Under the pieces are notes generated by a model, which did no database searches, was not told the origin of the DNA, and saw only the letters and a program-made list of their open reading frames with translations. Made by a program: the position numbers and the translations under genes. A stretch of DNA of 64,000 nt from Azotimanducus chitobiosivorans (GTDB taxonomy: Bacteria; Pseudomonadota; Gammaproteobacteria; Pseudomonadales; Azotimanducaceae). Shown piece after piece: positions 35,631 to 43,998 of the stretch. The DNA lies in assembly GCA_965200235.1 (NCBI GenBank), contig OZ241339.1:2294001-2358000 (forward strand), read 5' to 3'. Numbering within the stretch: position 1 is the first letter of the stretch; every line of letters begins with the position of its first letter.

Positions 35631-36659
35631 CTACGAAGACGGTAGCAAGATTGCGGGCTGTCCTTGTCTTGCGTAGAACGACGAAAATCGCGACACAATG
35701 TCTTTTATGAAGCTCGGAGCGATGCGGGCCTCCAGAAGCTGAAACTTATGGTCGAATGCATCGATTGGCACAGTCTGCAATCGGCTAAAGTCTATGAATC
35801 CCGGCTGAAAATCGCCAGTCTTGGGTAGCGCATGAAAACAGCCGGAATCGTTGTTTTTCCGTAGATCCTTTTGCCGTCTTGAATTAGCACTCAGTTCACT
35901 GAATAGGGTTTGTTCAGGTACCACCTCAGCGAGTACTATCGATCTAGCCTTCATTCCACCATTTCGCAAAACTAAGTCACACGCTGGTGTCATGATCACA
36001 TAGTGCGCCCCATTTCCCTTGCATTCAACAAGACTTCCGGTTTTTTTCATCAAGGGATCAAGAGGAGGAGCGAGATAGAATTCCTCCGGGTAACAGGGTG
36101 TTTCGTCACCTTCCAAGTCGGCGACCAAATGACCTAAGGCAAATCGCAGTAGTGCCTTTTCAGTACGGGCCGCATCCTCGGCTGCGTATTGAATCCAAAC
36201 GTTGAGCGTCGGCAGTAAGCTCCTCAAGAACACATTGCTCAGACGTTCCTCCATCTCACCCCGGCCGCCCATTATCCTTGTGATCCCAGTCTCGAAGATT
36301 CCCCACAAGAAGTCGAGGACGTCTTCAAATCCGTGCTCACCCTTTGTGAATACCTTAACTACTGGCGGCTCAAGGGTCGCATCGTCCGGTGTTCCCGTTA
36401 GGATGGCGACCGGTATGCGGAAATGCTTCTCTATCGCCGCAACCACATTGCCGCCATCTCGTGTGTCTTTTCCCAGATTCAAATCTATAACAGCGACATC
36501 AAAGCTGGCATCAAGGTGGCATTTGGCATCCTTCACGCTTCCCTCTACAAGCATCTCAATAGTTCTGCCCTGCCTTTCAACATAGTCCTCAAGAACCTCC
36601 CGATATTGAGTCACAACATCGGGATCATCCTCGACCAAGAGTAGCCGTAATTGATTCAA
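35631..36659 (-). CDS. Receiver-domain protein with an unknown C-terminal effector domain
   Basis: Residues 1-115 form a receiver domain: LRLLLVEDDP with the acidic pocket, phosphoacceptor D59 in VAVIDLNLG, T88 in ILTGT and K106 in VFTKGE. The remaining 225 residues are not a DNA-binding output domain. They contain a helical stretch and a beta-rich part with HYVIMTPACDLVLRNGGMKARSIVLAEVVPEQ, which I do not recognise and regard as the effector. The start is TTG at 36659, overlapping the kinase stop as TTGA with AGGGGAAGG upstream. It should accept phosphate from the adjacent kinase. Confidence 0.75.
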   Translation of the reverse strand: MNQLRLLLVEDDPDVVTQYREVLEDYVERQGRTIEMLVEGSVKDAKCHLDASFDVAVIDLNLGKDTRDGGNVVAAIEKHFRIPVAILTGTPDDATLEPPVVKVFTKGEHGFEDVLDFLWGIFETGITRIMGGRGEMEERLSNVFLRSLLPTLNVWIQYAAEDAARTEKALLRFALGHLVADLEGDETPCYPEEFYLAPPLDPLMKKTGSLVECKGNGAHYVIMTPACDLVLRNGGMKARSIVLAEVVPEQTLFSELSANSRRQKDLRKNNDSGCFHALPKTGDFQPGFIDFSRLQTVPIDAFDHKFQLLEARIAPSFIKDIVSRFSSFYARQGQPAILLPSS

Positions 36660-38824
36660 TTGCCTTCCCCTTCTGATTCGTTGAATTCGCTCACTTGTAG
36701 CCGGAACCAAGCACCTGCGTCATATTCAAGTGCGGTTAATTCAAGACCGTTTCGTGTTGCAGCCTCGCCAGCAATTGCGAGCCCAAGCCCGGTGCCTTCC
36801 GGTTTTGTAGAAAACTGGGGTTCAAAAATTACCCCGCTCTCAATGTGGGCGGGTTCTATACCGGGGCCGCTATCTATGTAGTCGATGTGCAAAAGACGAT
36901 TTTCCTCTGTCACAATCTTTACCTCGATCCTCTTTTCCACAGACCGTGTTGTGTTGAACCAAAACAAGCTGTTATCGATCAAATTGGTGAAGATGGCCTG
37001 AATGTCTTGGTGCCAACACTCAAAGATGATACCGTCGTTGCCATCGACGCAAAACTTGACCTCTGCTTCATCCATTTGTCCGGAGAAAGTTTGCTGGGAC
37101 CGTTGGATAATACTCCTCAATATCTCAAGTTTCTTGTCGGAGCGGCGCTGTGCGGCCAAAGGATCTAGTCGACCAAAAAGCTGCACGAAATCAGTTGCGT
37201 TTTGAGCGATTCCTTCTGCGGCCTCAACAATTTTTGAAAGTAGTACCGGATTTCGTTTCTCCGAGAAACCATCCACACGCCGCCGCAGCAGTGGCACCAT
37301 ATTTTTGAAAAAACTTAGCGGACGCCTGCCTTCATGGAGTACAACATTGATGATCTTTCCTAAAGTTGCCTGTCCTTGATATACCGCTATTGCTTCGCGC
37401 AAATGTTTGATGGAATCGCTCCGCGTCTTTTCGTCTGACTCAATGAGCGCTATTACCTCTGATGTCGTTTGTTGGCTTACTCGCGCTACGCTTAATGTTG
37501 ATCTCACGTCGCGCTTTAAGTTGTCGAACGAGTAGAGTTTCTCTAGTTCGCGCTCAACTTTTAAGGTTTGACGGCCTAATCCTGCACGTTGTCGATATAT
37601 GTAGCGACGCTCCTCTAGTTTGCCAATCACCTGGTTGGTTATGTGTTTCAATCGGGCGAATGCCTCGTTTTCGATGAGGCCGTCCCTAGCACTCTTTTCA
37701 ATGAGCGAAGAATCTTCTTCGGACTGTATCTGTACGTAACCAATGACTTGATTGTTGCCAATCTTGCGGGCTGGAGCTTGTATGCGCTGTTCGTTGAGCT
37801 TTAGCCAGTCGAATTCCGGGTCGCCTAGCGGTCGTAAGCGAAAGCCGTTCCGATACACGCCTATTCCGTTATAGTCGTTCAACAGTCTCCTCGCCTCCAG
37901 CTTTCCCAAATACTTGCCAGAATCATTCTTCAATCCACGGCGGATGAGCTGATCCAACGATTCAGGATCGCGGTCGTATACTCGAATATCGATCTCAAAG
38001 TCTCCGCAGCCGGAGGGAGCTTCCAGATTAAGCGATATGTCCTCTTCTGCACTGCTGCGCGACTTCTGCTGCGAGTAGATAAGACACCCTTCGCCGTTCG
38101 CCTGAATCTTTCCTGCAATTCGATAATCAAAGTGCTCCACCAATGGATAGGGCTCGACAACGTCATTGAGATCCTCAACGCCGGGAAGTCCAGAGAATTG
38201 AAGTTTCACCTTGAATTCCTGTTGCGTAGCCAGATTTGCAAATGGGGGTATGAGTTTTCGAAGTTCGAACTGTAGTTTTTCGAACTGAGATTGCCTCCAA
38301 ACCTCTAGGTTCTCTTTTTGAACTGCCATCGTGAGCCTGGTGCCGGATTGCTCGCTTGACAAGCTGGTATCAATGAGGATATCGACATCTCCAAGGTATT
38401 CGGCTCTCTTGAATGCATCCCATTCAAGATAGAGTGTCGTGCATTGACCTGAAGGTGTTGTTGTTTCGAGCAGTAAATCTGTTCCAAGAATGGACGATGC
38501 ATAGCGACCGATACCCTTTCGCCCCTGCATGGTTCTTCCATTTGGGCTTCGCCCACCTCGATCCTCTTTGTCAGAGGTTGAGGGCACCATCCACTTATTT
38601 GTCACGATATCGCGCGTCATGCCGTGTCCGTGGTCAGCAACGACAAGTTGATACGTCCCGTCGCCCTTCCCCTCAAAACTAATTAAAACGTCTGGAGAGT
38701 CGGCATCGTAGGCATTCTTAACCAACTCAATGACGGCCGCATAGGGGTCTTGAACCAAGTCTCGCCCAATTGTCAGGATATGCCGCCCCGCCGGTCGAAT
38801 CCTGTAGGTATCAGATTCTGTCAT
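36656..38824 (-). CDS. Histidine kinase with two GHKL ATPase domains
   Basis: The 722-residue protein starts with an Hsp90/MORC-like GHKL domain: N-box AAVIELVKNAYDAD (29-42), D64HGHGM and the lid GRKGIGRYA (101-109). A middle region of about 350 residues follows. Then come an H-box with VLHEGRRPLSFFKN (His497 is the likely phosphoacceptor) and a second, histidine-kinase-type ATPase with NLIDNSLFWF (about 614), DSGPGI (about 651) and GTGLGLAI (about 677). No membrane helix is present, so it senses something cytoplasmic. The ATG at 38824 overlaps the methyltransferase stop by 14 nt and its stop overlaps the receiver gene. Coupling to a DNA methylase is atypical for two-component systems. Confidence 0.85.
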   Translation of the reverse strand: MTESDTYRIRPAGRHILTIGRDLVQDPYAAVIELVKNAYDADSPDVLISFEGKGDGTYQLVVADHGHGMTRDIVTNKWMVPSTSDKEDRGGRSPNGRTMQGRKGIGRYASSILGTDLLLETTTPSGQCTTLYLEWDAFKRAEYLGDVDILIDTSLSSEQSGTRLTMAVQKENLEVWRQSQFEKLQFELRKLIPPFANLATQQEFKVKLQFSGLPGVEDLNDVVEPYPLVEHFDYRIAGKIQANGEGCLIYSQQKSRSSAEEDISLNLEAPSGCGDFEIDIRVYDRDPESLDQLIRRGLKNDSGKYLGKLEARRLLNDYNGIGVYRNGFRLRPLGDPEFDWLKLNEQRIQAPARKIGNNQVIGYVQIQSEEDSSLIEKSARDGLIENEAFARLKHITNQVIGKLEERRYIYRQRAGLGRQTLKVERELEKLYSFDNLKRDVRSTLSVARVSQQTTSEVIALIESDEKTRSDSIKHLREAIAVYQGQATLGKIINVVLHEGRRPLSFFKNMVPLLRRRVDGFSEKRNPVLLSKIVEAAEGIAQNATDFVQLFGRLDPLAAQRRSDKKLEILRSIIQRSQQTFSGQMDEAEVKFCVDGNDGIIFECWHQDIQAIFTNLIDNSLFWFNTTRSVEKRIEVKIVTEENRLLHIDYIDSGPGIEPAHIESGVIFEPQFSTKPEGTGLGLAIAGEAATRNGLELTALEYDAGAWFRLQVSEFNESEGEGN

Positions 38825-40088
38825 TCCAATCCTCCCTAATCGTCGTAGCAATACGGCGGGACAATAAAACTGGAACCGCATTGCCGATTTGACGGAAGGC
38901 GTGGGTACGAGATGGTCGTATTCCCGCACCCTCAAAGTAGTAGTCGTCTGGAAACGTCTGTAGCCTAGCCGCCTCACGCGGTGTAAGTGATCTGTTCTGT
39001 TCAAGGCTAGGGTGTATATAGTAGTGACCGTCCTTGCAGATATGAGCAACGACAGTCTGTGAAAAAGAAAGATCTCCCGCCACTACTTTGAAACGATCTT
39101 GGAAGGCCGCTCCGTTCTTATGTGTTCTCAGGTGTGGTGGTAGGTCGCCATACTTCAGTCTAGACTTCTGTTCGTTCCACGATGTCACTGCTATTCGGTA
39201 GATTTCTAGGTCCTGTTCAGTATGAGGTCGAGCTTGGTGCCAAGTTACCGGAAGTGGGCTACGAATACCCGCCTTTGCTTGCCATTTGCTATCGAGCGGC
39301 CTTAGACGACAGGGACTGGCTGATCCCTCTCCTGAGCTAAGAGGCGGTAAATCGTGGAGCACTTCGTTCACAGTCAAATTTGCCGACAATGGTTCGGGTT
39401 CTGGATATCGGATTTTTTCATCTTTGAAGTGGCCTACCAGAATGACACGTCTGCGATTCTGCGGAACCCCATAGTCTTTGGCAGACAGCACGGAATGTAC
39501 GGTTTCGTAACCCAAACTACGGAATAGGCATCGCATGGCATCAAAGTAGCTTTCTCCATTATGGTCTTTAGCTGAAAGAAGGCCTACAACGTTCTCAAAT
39601 AGAAATCGCTTCGGCCGGTACCGTTCGAGAACCTTTGCATAGCAACGGTAGAGATAGTTTCTTTTGTCATCAAGCATGCGGCCGGGGGCCCGGGATCGAC
39701 CCACAATTGAATAAGCTTGGCAAGGCGGCCCACCAACGAGTATATCCAAGCGTCGCCCTTGCAAGAGCGAATCGATCTGCGCATATATGCGCCCTAACGT
39801 GTTTGGTTGGATTTCTTCATTGATGACCGATCTTATTACTCGCGGTGGTACTTCGGCGTATAGCCCTTCTCTGTCGATTTCGCCATTCAAATAGTCTGCG
39901 TACACCTCTTCGTGGCCCGATGCTCGCAGCCAGTGAAAAGCCATCCTTGTTCGCAAGGTGTAGCTCGCGGCCGTGTCAGCTTCCACATGTGCCACGGGTT
40001 CATATCCTGCTTGGATGAATCCCTCTGAAAGCCCACCGCCGCCAGCGAATAAATCTAAAAAATTCAGAGCTTTGCCCATTTTCATCAC
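38811..40088 (-). CDS. DNA (cytosine-5-)methyltransferase
   Basis: The 425-residue enzyme has the C5-MTase motifs in order: I FLDLFAGGGGLSEGF, IV GGPPCQAYS with nucleophile C123, VI FENVVGLLS (E165), VIII QNRRRVILVG, IX RSLTPREAARLQTFPDDY and X QIGNAVPVLL. The target-recognition region lies between VIII and IX (about 240-350) and gives the sequence specificity, which cannot be read. No restriction endonuclease is adjacent. The gene leads a coupled set with the kinase and the receiver protein, inside the repeat-bounded island. Confidence 0.93.
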   Translation of the reverse strand: MMKMGKALNFLDLFAGGGGLSEGFIQAGYEPVAHVEADTAASYTLRTRMAFHWLRASGHEEVYADYLNGEIDREGLYAEVPPRVIRSVINEEIQPNTLGRIYAQIDSLLQGRRLDILVGGPPCQAYSIVGRSRAPGRMLDDKRNYLYRCYAKVLERYRPKRFLFENVVGLLSAKDHNGESYFDAMRCLFRSLGYETVHSVLSAKDYGVPQNRRRVILVGHFKDEKIRYPEPEPLSANLTVNEVLHDLPPLSSGEGSASPCRLRPLDSKWQAKAGIRSPLPVTWHQARPHTEQDLEIYRIAVTSWNEQKSRLKYGDLPPHLRTHKNGAAFQDRFKVVAGDLSFSQTVVAHICKDGHYYIHPSLEQNRSLTPREAARLQTFPDDYYFEGAGIRPSRTHAFRQIGNAVPVLLSRRIATTIREDWNDRI

Positions 40089-40101
40089 GTTTTAGGGGGA
40101 A

Positions 40102-40167
40102 TTACGTCCAGAGATCTGCGGTGTCAATTCCCTCTGGTTGGCTTGAGGCGTCAATTTGCACTTTCAT
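40102..40167 (-). CDS. Possible 21-residue leader peptide upstream of the methyltransferase
   Basis: An ATG at 40167 overlaps the stop of the preceding chimeric frame as ATGA and gives MKVQIDASSQPEGIDTADLW ending 13 nt before the methyltransferase start. It could be a coupling peptide, or the frameshifted tail of the upstream protein. Confidence 0.25.
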   Translation of the reverse strand: MKVQIDASSQPEGIDTADLWT

Positions 40168-40658
40168 CCGCAATCCCACCAGACGACCGTCCCTAGATAT
40201 TCGCTCAGCACTGAGCGCACTCGTGTACCGCCTTGCCAACCGTCCAATCGATACCTGTATGTTCCTTTTTGTACAGAAATCCAACCGTCCTCCATGTCCG
40301 CGCCAGTGGTGATTCGGGTCATCATCCGACTGCCTATCTCAGGCCAACCTAAATGATCTGATTCTTCATCAAAGAACGGTGCCCGCAGTTCATCTGGAAT
40401 TTCCGCGAGGGGAGCCGCTGCTATGAGTTTCGGATTCTCTAATTTTGGAACACCAAACTCGTATTCGTTGTCAATAGTGCGAGTGCGCGCGGCGGCGATG
40501 AGCGCTTGGCCGAGCGGCTGCCCGCCGAAGAGCCTGTCCGGCGCGCCCTGTGGACTGGTGCCCGCGAAGACATCATTGCCTTGCGGCTCAAGATCAAGCA
40601 GTGCGAGCAGTTCAGCGACGGCTGATGTTTGGGGCGGAGTGCCTTGGCTTTCGAGCAT
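40164..40658 (-). pseudogene. Chimeric frame: duplicated TesB N-terminus fused to a foreign C-terminus
   Basis: From the duplicated tesB ATG (40658) the frame runs through about 62 TesB residues (DRLFGGQPLGQALIAAARTR). It crosses the repeat end at 40463 without a stop and continues for 100 residues of unrelated protein (PDELRAPFFDEESDHLGWPE, GWISVQKGTYRYRLDG, VRSVLSEYLGTVVWW). I do not recognise the second part. It is probably the truncated 3' end of the island's first gene, now using the tesB start. The four genes to 35631 then form one operon. Confidence 0.6.
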
Positions 40659-40709
40659 CAAGCTGAATCGTTGGCGTAAACTTCGGCATTCTACCCACAC
40701 TGAAGGACT
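40464..40709. repeat. Right direct repeat bounding the methyltransferase island
   Basis: A second copy of the tesB 5' region, 246 bp, with an inserted gcgag near its left end. It lies between the island and the PNPOx-type gene starting at 40717. The promoter region originally shared by tesB and that gene is therefore now attached to this copy. Confidence 0.92.
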
Positions 40710-40716
40710 GACCGAC

Positions 40717-41190
40717 ATGCCATCCCGCCGCGCCGAAATCAGCATGACCGAGGAAGAAGCCGACCAGTTCGCCCGCGCGCAGCAGACGCTGATCATCGTC
40801 TCCAACGGCCACGACGGCTTCCCGCACCCTATGCCCATGTGGTATGCGGTGGACAAGGAAGGCCGCTATCTTGTCAGCACCTTCGAGCGCAGTCAGAAAG
40901 TTGTGAACTACCGGCGCGATGCGAGGGCGACCTTGCTCATCGAAAGTGGTGAGACCTATGAAACCTTGCGCGGATTGGTCGTCAAAGCGCGCACCGAGAT
41001 TCTGGAATCCGAAGACGATGTGCTCGACGCCATGGTCGAGATTCGCTTGAAAAACAGCGACGCCGATGCGCGTGCGAGCGAGAAACTGCGCGAAGAAATG
41101 CGGCCAGCGAGCCGCAAACGGGTGATACTGCGGTTCACGCCGGAAAGTACGATGAGCTGGGATCACGCGAAGCTTGGGGGGCGTTATTGA
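40717..41190 (+). CDS. PNPOx-family (F420/FMN split-barrel) protein
   Basis: The 157-residue protein begins MPSRRAEISMTEEEADQFAR and carries LIIVSNGHDGFPHPMPMWYAV, YLVSTFERSQKVVNYRRDARATLLIESG and LRGLVVKARTEILES. This is the layout of pyridoxamine-5'-phosphate-oxidase-like split barrels that bind FMN or F420. Substrate unknown. The last 13 codons and the following 28 bp recur at 43920-43992. The gene diverges from the duplicated tesB start. Confidence 0.82.
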   Translation: MPSRRAEISMTEEEADQFARAQQTLIIVSNGHDGFPHPMPMWYAVDKEGRYLVSTFERSQKVVNYRRDARATLLIESGETYETLRGLVVKARTEILESEDDVLDAMVEIRLKNSDADARASEKLREEMRPASRKRVILRFTPESTMSWDHAKLGGRY

Positions 41191-41221
41191 GAGCGTTGAT
41201 GACTTGAAGACGTGATAGAGT
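41149..41221. repeat. Direct repeat, PNPOx gene 3' end (copy 1)
   Basis: 73 bp covering the last codons, the TGA and the sequence gacttgaagacgtgatagag. They recur with about five substitutions, all after the stop, at 43920-43992. They bracket the 2.7-kb segment with the secreted protein and the IS481-like element. Confidence 0.85.
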
Positions 41222-41493
41222 GCGCCGGTAGGGGGCATCAAACTTATTTTCTTAAACTATTGATACTTAAATATTTTTACCTGTTTCCCCACTCTCTTAA
41301 AACAGCTATCGCTCCCTTTGTTGCTGCGTTACTTGGAGTGGCCAGTGCCGACGATTGTACAGGTTCGGGCAGAATACGCCCGTCACAGCAGCACCAATCC
41401 CCTGTCAGCATCGTGTCCGTGATTTCGCTCTGCGACTATTCTAGGGGCGCTGAAAAGAGTGAATCCCCGATTCTGCAATTATCGGATTCACCG
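41222..41493. other. AT-rich gap without a convincing gene
   Basis: This stretch is visibly lower in GC than its surroundings (runs such as ttaaatatttttacctg). It has only chance frames, so it is probably foreign. It ends with an inverted repeat at 41459-41491 (gtgaatcc...gat / atcggattcac) that could terminate transcription coming from the right. Confidence 0.4.
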
Positions 41494-41670
41494 CTACCCT
41501 TCCATTCTTTTTCGCGCCGCCTCAATGCGCAAGTGCAGGCGTTCGGCGTGCTGGTACGCACGAAACAACATAGTTGAGATCGCGCACCAACGAATGTCGT
41601 GATACACGTCAAACATTACGGTATGTCGGCACCATTCCTTTGCGCAGCATCTGCGCCACTTTTCATACAT
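41494..41670 (-). CDS. Small cysteine/tryptophan-rich ORF, uncertain
   Basis: An ATG at 41670 gives 58 residues (MYEKWRRCCAKEWCRHTVMF ... LHLRIEAARKRMEG). It lies 38 nt after the secreted protein gene on the same strand. It could be a small cytoplasmic protein or chance. No clear ribosome-binding site. Confidence 0.25.
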   Translation of the reverse strand: MYEKWRRCCAKEWCRHTVMFDVYHDIRWCAISTMLFRAYQHAERLHLRIEAARKRMEG

Positions 41671-41708
41671 GGCTTTGTCTTTCCGTTGCGTGAAGCGGCG
41701 TTCAACGG

Positions 41709-42308
41709 TTAGCCGGGAGGAGTAAATGTCGCCCAAGCAAACGGTTCCCCTCCGTTGCTTTGTGTACCCACCGCAAAGACCGCGAGACAATGCGGCCTTC
41801 CCGGATATGCCAGCGCGCCATGGCTTATCGAGACGGGAAAACCTATCTGATGGCCAATGCCGGCGCCGGCATGAGCGCATTCTGAGGCCGTATACTTAAT
41901 GACCCATGAGCCGCTGCTAATTGCGTCTATGGTCGGTGTGGTTTGCATTTGCGTAGTCTGACCACTCTGCTTGAGCGTGGTAACGGTTGTATTGGCACCG
42001 TAAAGGGTTATAAGCGCGCCTACGATAGGACCTTCGCGTGGCGGATTGGAGCTATACGAAACATGCCAATAGCTGCCGGACCGGGTAGTCGACGTGTCAA
42101 CTTCAAGGCAATTCCCGCCGTCCCCGCCGCACGCCGACTGAATTGTCGGAGAGTGAAAGCCGTAAGAAACATTCATAGTTTGAGTTTGAGCTTGCGCCAG
42201 CCCTGAAAAAGCCAGAGGCATTGCCAGAAAAACGGCTAGTGTCGCCCGCTTCAGGCCAGTTCTTTCTCTTTTCCGAGGAAGAGTCATTAACATTAAAAGA
42301 TGCTTCAT
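41709..42308 (-). CDS. Secreted protein, unknown function
   Basis: A 199-residue protein with a clear Sec signal peptide (LKRATLAVFLAMPLAFSGLAQAQ, cleavage after AQA around residue 40). The mature domain is small, Thr/Ser/Gly-rich and beta-type, with two cysteines close together (SACGGDGGNCLEVD) and one in ASECAHAGAG. It ends in the aromatic FAWATFTPPG. No family is recognised. It lies in the segment bracketed by the 73-bp repeats and is probably imported cargo. Confidence 0.6.
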   Translation of the reverse strand: MKHLLMLMTLPRKRERTGLKRATLAVFLAMPLAFSGLAQAQTQTMNVSYGFHSPTIQSACGGDGGNCLEVDTSTTRSGSYWHVSYSSNPPREGPIVGALITLYGANTTVTTLKQSGQTTQMQTTPTIDAISSGSWVIKYTASECAHAGAGIGHQIGFPVSISHGALAYPGRPHCLAVFAVGTQSNGGEPFAWATFTPPG

Positions 42309-42684
42309 TGGGGTGCTCCTAGGTGGGATGTGGATAAAGGGGGTCGAGATTCAACTTGCCGACGCGACGCTCAGGAAGCGAAGAAGGGTCGAGCGTGTCT
42401 TTGCCTTGCCCGCCATGCACGGAGTCCCAGCGCAGCAGCGCAGGGAGGCTTCTCCCTTCGCGTGGCGAGTAGAACGAAATCCCGGAGACCGGGAGAGGGA
42501 TCAACGATCCCGAATCTAAACTCTTATTAACTAAACGGGGGGGGGGTAGCAGCCAAGCGCGGCACACTCATCAGGGTGCGCGCAAAGGCGATTTTGGCTG
42601 CGTCGAGCAACATTTCGCATGTTCGCAGATTACGACAGAGCGAATCATACGCCATTTGTCCGGTCCGTGCATGTGCATGTGCTA
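42309..42684. other. Intergenic region with a G10 tract
   Basis: No gene is supported here. The stretch contains a small inverted repeat (gggatcaacgatccc, about 42497-42511) and a run of ten G at 42537-42546. Confidence 0.5.
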
Positions 42685-43921
42685 GTTCAGCACATGTGAG
42701 ACTGGGCGGGGAGTCCCAAGGCAGAAGAAAGGTACTCGAAAGGCGTCTTCCAGTCCAGGGACATGTGAGGTCTGACAGTGTGGTGGAAGTGCTGGAACTT
42801 GGCGAGGGCGGGCGCAGCCTCGGCGACAGTGAGTTCGCCGGAGTAGAGGGCCCAGAATTCGGTCCTGGAGGCGTCGTTGGCGCGCTCGACGCAGCCGTTG
42901 AGCCTGGGGAACCTTGGAGGGAGGACGAAGAGCGGGAGGCCGAGGTCGCGGCATGCGGCTTCGAACTCGGCCATGAACTCGGAGCCGCCGTCGACCTGGA
43001 CGGACTTGATCCAGGGGTGCGCGGCGAGCAGCGCTTCGAGGAACCGGCGGGCGTTGCGGGCGGTGGCGCGGGAGAAGACGAGGCAGAACATGAGCTTGGC
43101 GGCCGGGCAGACGGCGCGGAACTCCTTGAGGGTCTGTCCGTCACGGGAGACGGACATGTGGTCGATCTGGACAAGTTCGCCGGGCGCGGAGGCGCGCATG
43201 CCGGAAGGGAGGCGCCTGGCGTGGCCGCCGGAGAAGTCGCGGCGCCGCTTCGGCGCGGCCCGTCCGCGGAGGAAGGCGCAGGGCCGCGCGTGTCCGAGGG
43301 CGATGCCCTTGCCGAGGATCAGGCCGATGGTGGACTCGGACAGGAGGACGCCGTCGCGGGCGAGCATGACGCGCAGCCTGGCCTTGCCCATGAAGGGGTA
43401 TTGCGCGCGCTTGTTCCAGACGGCCCACTGCTGGGCGCGCGACCATTCGCGCCCGCGCGGCGAGCGCGGCCTGCGGCTCTTCGCGGCCAGCCCGGCGGGT
43501 CCGCCTTCCCGCAGGCGCCGCTTCCAGCGGTGCAGGGTCGCCCTGGACCAGCCGACGGCATCGAGGGCGGCGGCCTCCGAGCAGCCCTCGGAGCGGAGCC
43601 GGTCGTACATCCCGATCCTGCGGAGCCGGTCGAGCGCGTCCGGGGGCGTGGACTCGTCGGCCTGGATGGCGCGGTGGGAGAGGTGTCGCTTGGAATACAA
43701 TTGCATGGTTCGGCGGTCCTTGTGGTTGTGGAAAAGACCAAGGGCATCCGAACCGCCGCCCCGATGCCGCGCATGCGCGGCATCGGGGGGTACCGGCGGA
43801 GCCGGCGATCCGCCCACGCTGCGGTCGCTACGCTCCCTTCGCGTGGGCGGATCGCCGGCTCATCCCTGAAAGAGACCGGTCAGTCCCTCCACGGCTGCCG
43901 GAGTCTCACATGTGTTTGAAC
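42685..43921 (-). mobile_element. IS481-like insertion sequence
   Basis: Terminal inverted repeats gttcagcacatgtgagact (42685-42703) and gttcaaacacatgtgagact (reverse complement of 43902-43921) enclose one transposase gene. The right end abuts the second copy of the PNPOx gene 3' end. Near the right end are a 26-bp perfect palindrome at 43761-43786 and a 19-bp perfect inverted repeat (43801-43819 with 43841-43859). Confidence 0.82.
42687..43706 (-). CDS. IS481-like DDE transposase
   Basis: The 339-residue protein from the ATG at 43706 has an HTH (RLRRIGMYDRLRSEGCSEAAALDAVGWSRATLHRWKRR) and an integrase core. The catalytic Asp is in GELVQIDHMSVS, the second Asp in KSVQVDGGSEFM and the Glu in GCVERANDASRTEFW. 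HTVRPHMSLDWKTPFEYL is the usual C-terminal HxxRPH motif. The gene is intact, so the element may be active. The stop lies inside the left terminal repeat. Confidence 0.87.
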   Translation of the reverse strand: MQLYSKRHLSHRAIQADESTPPDALDRLRRIGMYDRLRSEGCSEAAALDAVGWSRATLHRWKRRLREGGPAGLAAKSRRPRSPRGREWSRAQQWAVWNKRAQYPFMGKARLRVMLARDGVLLSESTIGLILGKGIALGHARPCAFLRGRAAPKRRRDFSGGHARRLPSGMRASAPGELVQIDHMSVSRDGQTLKEFRAVCPAAKLMFCLVFSRATARNARRFLEALLAAHPWIKSVQVDGGSEFMAEFEAACRDLGLPLFVLPPRFPRLNGCVERANDASRTEFWALYSGELTVAEAAPALAKFQHFHHTVRPHMSLDWKTPFEYLSSALGLPAQSHMC

Positions 43922-43992
43922 GATGAGCTGGGATCACGCGAAGCTTGGGGGGCGTTATTGAGCGCATTGGCGACTTGAAGACGTGATAGAGT
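43920..43992. repeat. Direct repeat, PNPOx gene 3' end (copy 2)
   Basis: Begins at the right edge of the IS481-like element and encodes the same TMSWDHAKLGGRY ending plus the TGA as the complete gene at 41190. It then runs into a tRNA-like structure whose 3' half also has a degraded counterpart at 41227-41243. Confidence 0.85.
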
Positions 43993-43998
43993 CCGGTA

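Noticed and set aside
41212..41577. 121-codon plus-strand frame in the AT-rich gap
   Set aside because: No ribosome-binding site, no domain or signal, and it crosses the terminator-like inverted repeat.
42537..42546. G10 tract as a phase-variation switch
   Set aside because: It does not lie in or directly before a supported gene.
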